From contig NZ_LT838842.1 of the NCBI RefSeq assembly GCF_900176655.1, positions 288,954 to 332,373 of the forward strand: a stretch of 43,420 nt of DNA. The letters are read 5' to 3'. A program made the translations under genes and the position numbers. The notes beneath the pieces were generated by a model. It was not told the DNA's origin. It made no database searches and saw nothing but the letters and a program-made list of their open reading frames with translations. Below are positions 38,532 to 43,420 of the stretch, piece by piece. Positions within the stretch are counted from its first letter, which is position 1. The number at the start of each line of letters is the position of its first letter. This DNA is from Collinsella vaginalis. Its GTDB lineage: Bacteria; Actinomycetota; Coriobacteriia; Coriobacteriales; Coriobacteriaceae.

Positions 38532-40394
38532 TCAACTCTCAGACCCGGCGAACTGCGCCTCGTACAGGCTCGCATAGAATCCGTGCTGCTCAAGCAGGTC
38601 CTGGTGCGTCCCCCGCTCGATGATCGCGCCGTCGCGCATCACGAGGATGCAGTCGGCCCCCTGGATGGTCGAGAGCCGGTGGGCCACCACGAAGCTGGTC
38701 CGTCCGCGCATGAGCTCATCGAAGGCGGCCTGCACCTGCGCCTCGGTGCGGGTGTCGATGGAGCTCGTCGCCTCGTCGAGCAGCAGGATCGCAGGGTCCG
38801 TGAGCATCACGCGGGCGATGCAGAGCAGCTGGCGCTGGCCTTGGGAGAGCGAGCCCCCATCCTCCGCGACGAGCGTGTCGTACCCGTCGGGCAACGTCTC
38901 GATAAAGCCGTCTGCGTGGGCGCGCCGCGTCGCCTCCACCACCTGCTCGCGCGTGGCATCGGGCTTGCCGTAGGCGATGTTGTCGTGGATCGTCCCCTCG
39001 AAGAGCCAGCTGTCCTGCAGCACCATGCCGAAGCTGCGCCGCAGGCTCTCCCGTGTGAGGCTGCGGATATCGTAACCGTCGAGCGTGACCGCGCCCGCAT
39101 CGACATCGTAGAAGCGCAGGAGCAGGTTGATGAGGGTCGTCTTGCCGCAGCCGGTGGGCCCCACCAGGGCGTAGCGCGCACCGGGAGCTGCGCTGATCTC
39201 GATATCGGTGAGGAGTGGGCGGTCCTTCACATAGGAGAACGCGACGCGGTCGAACCTGACCGCGCCCTGCAGGTCCCTGATGGCGAGGGCATCCGCGGCG
39301 TCGGGGCGCTCCTCGGTCTCATCGAGCAGCGAGAAGACGCGTGCCGCACTCGCCACAGCCGTCTGAATCTGCACGATCACGCTGGTGACCTCGTTGAACG
39401 GCTTCGTGTACTGATTTGCGTAGGAAAGGAAAACCTGGACGCCGCCCACGGTGAGCGTCGAGGGCCAGCCGGTGATCACCGCGAGGCAGCCGATGACCGC
39501 CACCACCGCGTAGATGATGTTGTTGATGAAGCGGGTCCCGGGGTTCGACAGCGAGCTCAAGAACTGCGCCCGCTCCCCCGCCGTGTAGAGAGCGCGGTTG
39601 AGGTTGTCGAACGCCTCCTCGGCACGGCCGCCGTATGCGAGCGCCGAGACGAGGCGCTGATTGCCCACATACTCCTCGATATGGCCGCCCACCTGGCCCA
39701 GGATGCTCTGCTGCGCGGTGAAGCTGCGGTTTGAGAACCGCGCGATCGCCGAGGCCGCCGCGATGGAGAGCGGTGTCACAAGTACCACCACCACCGCCAT
39801 CGACACCGACAGGCTGAGCATGAAGATGAGCGTGCCGACGATCGTGACGACACCGGTGAAGAGCTGGGTGAGCCCCTGCAGGAGCCCATCGCCCACGAGA
39901 TCGACGTCGTTCACCACGCGGGAGATGAGGTCGCCGTGCGGGTGCGCGTCGATGAACGAGATCGGCATCCGGCTGATCTTCTCGCTCACCTGCACGCGCA
40001 GGTCGCGCACGGTCACATACGCGAGGCGGCTGATGAGGTAGCCCTGGGCCCACTGGGTGAGGGCAGCTCCCGCCACCACGGCCGCGAGCTCGACCAGGAG
40101 AGGCCAGAGCTCGGTGAAGGCCACATGGCCCGCAGCGATGATGAGGTCGATCCCCCGACCGATCAGAATCGGCACGTACAGCTGCAGCGCCACCGAGATG
40201 AGCGCCGAGAGGAACGAGAGGACGAATGCTGCCAGGTGCGGGCGGATGCAGGCGATTAAACGCCGGGTGACCTCGCCGGTTGGCATCTCAGGGGCGCCGC
40301 CCGGGCCTCCCCCGTTCGCATCATCACGATGGTCGCGGTCCGCCGCGCTCGCGGTCACCGTTGAGACGGATCCGGTTGAGGCATAGGGGTTCAT
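38532..40394 (-). CDS. ABC exporter subunit with canonical Walker B (second pair)
   Basis: 620 residues. A charged, Gly/Asp-rich N-terminal extension of about 40 residues precedes the six-helix membrane domain (about 45-345) and ATPase domain (about 375-610). Walker A is GPTGCGKTT, the signature LSQGQRQ is non-canonical, Walker B ILLLDEATSS has the catalytic Glu, and the H-loop is VVAHRLSTI. The start overlaps the upstream ABC gene by four bases (ATGA), giving coupled translation of a heterodimeric exporter. The transported substrate is unknown. Unlike the first exporter pair no regulator gene is adjacent. Confidence 0.92.
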   Translation of the reverse strand: MNPYASTGSVSTVTASAADRDHRDDANGGGPGGAPEMPTGEVTRRLIACIRPHLAAFVLSFLSALISVALQLYVPILIGRGIDLIIAAGHVAFTELWPLLVELAAVVAGAALTQWAQGYLISRLAYVTVRDLRVQVSEKISRMPISFIDAHPHGDLISRVVNDVDLVGDGLLQGLTQLFTGVVTIVGTLIFMLSLSVSMAVVVVLVTPLSIAAASAIARFSNRSFTAQQSILGQVGGHIEEYVGNQRLVSALAYGGRAEEAFDNLNRALYTAGERAQFLSSLSNPGTRFINNIIYAVVAVIGCLAVITGWPSTLTVGGVQVFLSYANQYTKPFNEVTSVIVQIQTAVASAARVFSLLDETEERPDAADALAIRDLQGAVRFDRVAFSYVKDRPLLTDIEISAAPGARYALVGPTGCGKTTLINLLLRFYDVDAGAVTLDGYDIRSLTRESLRRSFGMVLQDSWLFEGTIHDNIAYGKPDATREQVVEATRRAHADGFIETLPDGYDTLVAEDGGSLSQGQRQLLCIARVMLTDPAILLLDEATSSIDTRTEAQVQAAFDELMRGRTSFVVAHRLSTIQGADCILVMRDGAIIERGTHQDLLEQHGFYASLYEAQFAGSES

Positions 40395-42214
40395 CGGGCA
40401 TCCCTCCCTGCATCGCGACCTGCATCTGGTGCGTCCAACCCTTGCGAGCGGCAGATCTCGCGATAGACGTCGCAGGTCTCGAGCAGCTCGTCATGGGTCC
40501 CCAGGCCAACGGCGCGGCCGCGGCGCATCACGCAGATGAGGTCCGCGTCGCGCACCGAGGAGATGCGCTGGGAGACGATGACCGTGGTGAGCGGCGTTGA
40601 CGAGCTCTGCGACCGGGCACGCACCGCCTGGCGGAGCGCCGCATCGGTGCGCATGTCGAGGGCGGAGGCCGAGTCGTCGAGGATGAGGATGCGCGTCTTG
40701 CCCACCAGCGCACGGGCGATGGTCAGGCGCTGGCGCTGCCCGCCGGAGAAGTTCTTGCCGCCTGCCTCGACGGGGGCATCGAGGCCCTCCGGTAACTTGC
40801 GCACGAACTCGCCGGCCTGGGCGGTGTCAAGGGCAGCCCACAGAGCGTCATCGGATGCGTCGGCGTCCCGCCAGGTGAGGTTGGATCGGATGGTGCCAGA
40901 GACGAGCGCCGCTGCCTGGGGTACCAGACCGATCACATGGCGCAGCTCCTCGAGCTGCCAGGAGCGCACATCCCGCCCCAGCACCTCAACGATGCCGGAG
41001 GTGGTGTCGTACAGGCGCGGCAGCAATGACACCAGGGTTGATTTGCCGGATCCCGTGCCGCCGATGACGCCTAAGGTCCCTCCTTGCGGCAGCTCGAACG
41101 TGACGCCGTCCACGGCGGGGCTCGCGGCAGCACCGAAGGCGAACGTGGCATGATCGAGGTGAAACGCCGGCGCCTCAGGGGTGATCTCCTGCGCGGCGGC
41201 ACCCTCAGGAGAGGTGATGCTCGGCTCGCAATCGAGCACCTCGATGACGCGCGTCGCGCTCGCGCTCGCACGGGTGAAGACGATGACCAGGTTCGCGACG
41301 TACACCACCGAGAGCAGGGTCTGCGTCATGTAGTTGACGAAGGCGACCACATCGCCCTGGGTGAGCCGCCCCGTGTCGACGGCGATGCCACCCTGCCAGA
41401 GGATCACGCAGACACCGAGGTTCATCACGAGGAACGTGGCGGGGTTGAGCAGGGAGTTCAGACGGCCCACGACGATGGAGAGGCGCGCCTGGCCGTCAGC
41501 AGCCTCACGGAACCGCGCGCGCTCGTGGTCCTCGCGCACGAGGGCCCGGATCACGCGGGCGCCGGAGAGGCTCTCGCGTGTGAGGAGGCCGATGCGGTCG
41601 AGCATGCCCTGGATGCGCCGGAAGAGCGGGACCGCACGCGACATCACCCAGCAGAACACGGCACCGATGAGCGGCGCGGTGACGATAAACACCAAACCGA
41701 GCACAGGGTCGATGAGCAGGGCGGCGATCATGGATCCTACGGCCAGGAAAGGCCAACGGATGAGCTGGCGGATGGCAAGGGCCACCGCGAGCTGCAGTTG
41801 GTTCACGTCGTTGGTGATGCGCGTGATGAGCGAGGGGGTGCCGAACCGATCGATCTCCGTGTAGGCGAACGCGTTGATGCGGGCGTAGAGGCTTCGGCGG
41901 ACCTCGGTGCCGATGCCCTGAGAGGCGAGCGACGCCATCTTTTGGCAGATCAGGGCGAATCCCATGCCGATGACGGCCATACCGAGCAGGACGGCGCCGT
42001 AGCGCATGACGACCGTGAGATCGCGCTGGCCGATGCCCTCGTCGATCATCCGCGCGATCACCAGCGGGGTGAGCAGATCGAAGACGACCTCGATCAGCTT
42101 GCACGCCGGGCCGATCAGCAGGTTGCGCCGAAACGGCCCCCCGAAGCGCCTCAAGATCTCGATCATATGGCCCTTGACCCCCGGTCCGCTGGTCTCGGAT
42201 GCATTCCGGCCCAT
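40391..42214 (-). CDS. ABC exporter subunit with degenerate Walker B (second pair)
   Basis: 607 residues from the ATG at 42214. A second in-frame ATG at 42166 (MIEILRRFGG) is also possible, since neither has a strong ribosome site and many relatives begin near there. Membrane domain about 20-320, ATPase about 350-585, with Walker A GGTGSGKST, canonical signature FSGGQRQ and Walker B ILILDDSASALD, where Asp replaces Glu. It forms the degenerate partner of the next gene. The C-terminus ends in a short repeated DAGRDAGRDAR. Three copies of a TGCAT-containing motif lie 160-320 bases upstream. Confidence 0.92.
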   Translation of the reverse strand: MGRNASETSGPGVKGHMIEILRRFGGPFRRNLLIGPACKLIEVVFDLLTPLVIARMIDEGIGQRDLTVVMRYGAVLLGMAVIGMGFALICQKMASLASQGIGTEVRRSLYARINAFAYTEIDRFGTPSLITRITNDVNQLQLAVALAIRQLIRWPFLAVGSMIAALLIDPVLGLVFIVTAPLIGAVFCWVMSRAVPLFRRIQGMLDRIGLLTRESLSGARVIRALVREDHERARFREAADGQARLSIVVGRLNSLLNPATFLVMNLGVCVILWQGGIAVDTGRLTQGDVVAFVNYMTQTLLSVVYVANLVIVFTRASASATRVIEVLDCEPSITSPEGAAAQEITPEAPAFHLDHATFAFGAAASPAVDGVTFELPQGGTLGVIGGTGSGKSTLVSLLPRLYDTTSGIVEVLGRDVRSWQLEELRHVIGLVPQAAALVSGTIRSNLTWRDADASDDALWAALDTAQAGEFVRKLPEGLDAPVEAGGKNFSGGQRQRLTIARALVGKTRILILDDSASALDMRTDAALRQAVRARSQSSSTPLTTVIVSQRISSVRDADLICVMRRGRAVGLGTHDELLETCDVYREICRSQGLDAPDAGRDAGRDAR

Positions 42215-42375
42215 GATACCGCAGGGTTAGGAGGGTTGCCTGTTTGCGGAGCTGTGAGAATTGCAGCGAGCGGGCGTTGGCATGAGCGTGTTGCCATGCG
42301 GACGCGCGGCTGGCGCGGGCGATCCCATCCCCCATAAGCCCGAGACAGGTTGACACGGATACAGCCGCAAGCGGA

Positions 42376-42536
42376 TTTGCATTTCTTTGAGCTATGCATA
42401 GGCCGACGGCGAGACAATAAGTAGCGACTTTAAATGACCAGTTCAGACATGGTGCATTTTCTTGAGTTCTGCATAGGGCAGGTCATACCTCGGCCTATTG
42501 CGGGCGAAATCTATGCACAATTCGAGAAAACGCAAA
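42376..42536. repeat. Three-copy TGCAT...TGCATAG motif upstream of the second ABC pair
   Basis: Copies lie at 42376-42401 and 42453-42476 (direct, about 76 bases apart) and 42511-42536 (inverted). The consensus is TGCATTTTCTTGAG then TNTGCATAG. Left and right copies make a 161-bp imperfect inverted repeat. They could be operators for the ABC pair or ends of a miniature element. The rest of 42230-42810 shows no gene. Confidence 0.6.
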
Positions 42537-42813
42537 ACGAAGCCGACCAAAACACGCGGGGGAGCCAACCAACAACGCTTTGGTCCCGCATACCAATGCC
42601 CGCAGGCAAAGGCTCGCGCTCAGGAGATCCCGCGGGCCCAGGGGATCGCGCTCCAGGGGCCTCGCGGAGCCAGAGGCCGTGCTCAAGATGACACGTGAAG
42701 CAGAGCCTCGCAGGCTGCAGAGTTCAAGGACAGGACCCGGGAATCGAAGGATCACAGGCCAGGGGCACAGGTCGTGAAAATCGAGGGCGACGGCAATGAA
42801 GTTCGAGCGCCAT

Positions 42814-42937
42814 GAAAAAGCCCCGTGCGCTCAATGGGAACGGATGCCCGTCAGAGGCTCCTTATGGCTGCTTCCTTCCGGACCTGACCAGATTCGGAAC
42901 ATATCGTCATCCGAACCCATTGAGCGCGCGAGGCGCG
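42814..42937 (-). ncRNA. ffs: Signal recognition particle RNA (small bacterial 4.5S type)
   Basis: On the minus strand the universally conserved SRP core GGTCAGGTCCGGAAGGAAGC is present, with the symmetric-loop partners around it (GGATGAC on the 5' side, CAGCC after it). The ends pair as GCGCTCAATGGG with CCCATTGAGCGC, extended by GCCTCG against CGGGGC, giving a hairpin of about 115 bases. A T run (42814-42819) follows as terminator. It binds Ffh to target nascent membrane proteins. Confidence 0.96.
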
Positions 42938-42943
42938 TTCCTC

Positions 42944-42972
42944 ATGATACCCTGTCCGCCGCCGCACGTCGA
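42944..42972 (-). promoter_or_regulatory. Promoter of the SRP RNA gene
   Basis: On the minus strand TCGACG (42972-42967) and TATCAT (42949-42944) are 17 bases apart, placing the start a few bases before the first paired RNA residue. Confidence 0.6.
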
Positions 42973-42990
42973 GGACCGTAACTGAGCAGC

Positions 42991-43140
42991 ACATCTCCCG
43001 CCATCCGGGGAGAGCGCCGCGGAGTCCTTGCTGACCGTCATGCGCTGGGAACATCTCCGTTATCCGAAGGAGAGCACCGCATGGTCGCCACGATGTTCTC
43101 CACGGCCGAAGCATCTCCCGATATCTGGGAGGAAGAATGC
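42991..43140. repeat. Three hairpin motifs at exact 60-bp period
   Basis: Motifs begin at 42991, 43051 and 43111, each about 30 bases: (A/G)CATCTCC, a short variable loop and a complementary GGAGAG or GGGAGG, ending (G/A)CCGC or ATGC. The 30-base intervals between them are unrelated to each other. The loops differ while the stems stay complementary. It lies between the SRP RNA promoter and the glycerate kinase stop. No cas gene is nearby; 43142-43238 shows nothing else. Confidence 0.55.
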
Positions 43141-43238
43141 GCTACACCATGGGCCGCATGAGCTCTGAAACGCCCCATCGCTCGCCAGCGCGCCGCCAGC
43201 ACGTTTCCGCCACCGATCACGCGATCCGCGTCCACAGG

Positions 43239-43420
43239 TCAGCGATTGAGCAGGTACGCCCGGATCGCTGACTCCCCGGCGCAGCGGAGGTTCACGCGCG
43301 TCTCCTCCGGCGTGAGGGCCCGCTCGAGCTGCATGGGCTCGCGTACGGCCGGGATGACGAGGTCCACACCAACGCGGTACACGTCACCGAGCTCGACGCC
43401 GCGCCCGCCGACGATCGCGA
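43239..43420 (-). CDS. Glycerate kinase, C-terminal end only
   Basis: About 60 C-terminal residues ending in TGA at 43239-43241; the rest is beyond the window edge. The visible part reads AIVGGRGVELGDVYRVGVDL, then VIPAVREPMQLERALTPEET and a final helix ending AIRAYLLNR. The G-x-G, VYR.G.DLV.P and LE.AL...E pattern resembles the end of GlxK/GarK-type glycerate kinases, which phosphorylate glycerate to 2- or 3-phosphoglycerate. The family call rests on a short stretch and on recall of related proteins. Confidence 0.6.
   Translation of the reverse strand, partial: AIVGGRGVELGDVYRVGVDLVIPAVREPMQLERALTPEETRVNLRCAGESAIRAYLLNR

Noticed and set aside
42720..42780. Possible tRNA T-arm (TTCGATTCC on the minus strand)
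   Set aside because: The flanking bases do not form a T stem and no acceptor or anticodon arm could be built.
42991..43140. Mini CRISPR array
   Set aside because: Repeat and interval lengths fit, but the three repeats differ at many positions, there are only two intervals and no cas gene is in the window. Reported instead as a periodic hairpin repeat.

Overview
The window reads as a piece of chromosome from a high-GC, anaerobic Gram-positive actinobacterium, most likely a gut Coriobacteriia close to Collinsella. This is inferred from the dnaK-grpE-dnaJ-hspR operon with an HspR repressor, menaquinone synthesis, an LTA-synthase-like enzyme, low-potential ferredoxins and a PTS sugar locus. No 16S rRNA or ribosomal marker is present, so the genus is an inference.

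Layout. 1-4.2 kb: an iron-sulfur/FAD oxidoreductase (cut by the window edge) is divergent from a TetR repressor and a multi-pass membrane protein, with a perfect palindrome between them. 4.2-12.3 kb: a heat-shock block with clpB and then dnaK-grpE-dnaJ-hspR on the minus strand. Both transcription units carry the same 26-bp box upstream, and an unlisted small acidic protein follows clpB. 12.5-15.7 kb: a 2[4Fe-4S] ferredoxin, menA and a YitT-type membrane protein. 16-20 kb: a lower-GC beta-glucoside cassette (RpiR regulator, 6-phospho-beta-glucosidase, PTS EIIBC). 21-24.2 kb: a dimethylarginine hydrolase, an APC antiporter and a GntR regulator. 24.7-28.9 kb: a MarR regulator with a heterodimeric ABC exporter. 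29-38.4 kb: single genes (HAD phosphatase, RlmKL methyltransferase, LTA-synthase-like protein, ROK fructokinase, tyrosine phosphatase). 38.5-42.2 kb: a second heterodimeric ABC exporter. 42.8-43.4 kb: the SRP RNA gene and the 3' end of a glycerate kinase gene.

The most unusual feature is the intergenic DNA. Three copies (15.7, 20.2 and 24.4 kb) of one composite element carry a roughly 20-nt motif several times forward and then three times reversed, so the element can fold as a nested hairpin. The three copies bracket two metabolic cassettes. Separate intergenic elements include perfect inverted repeats of 24, 21 and 30 bp with long spacers (13.0, 30.5 and 33.5 kb), a three-copy degenerate repeat beside hspR, a three-copy motif upstream of the second ABC pair, and a 60-bp periodic trio of hairpins next to the SRP RNA gene. 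No cas genes, integrase, transposase or phage genes were seen.
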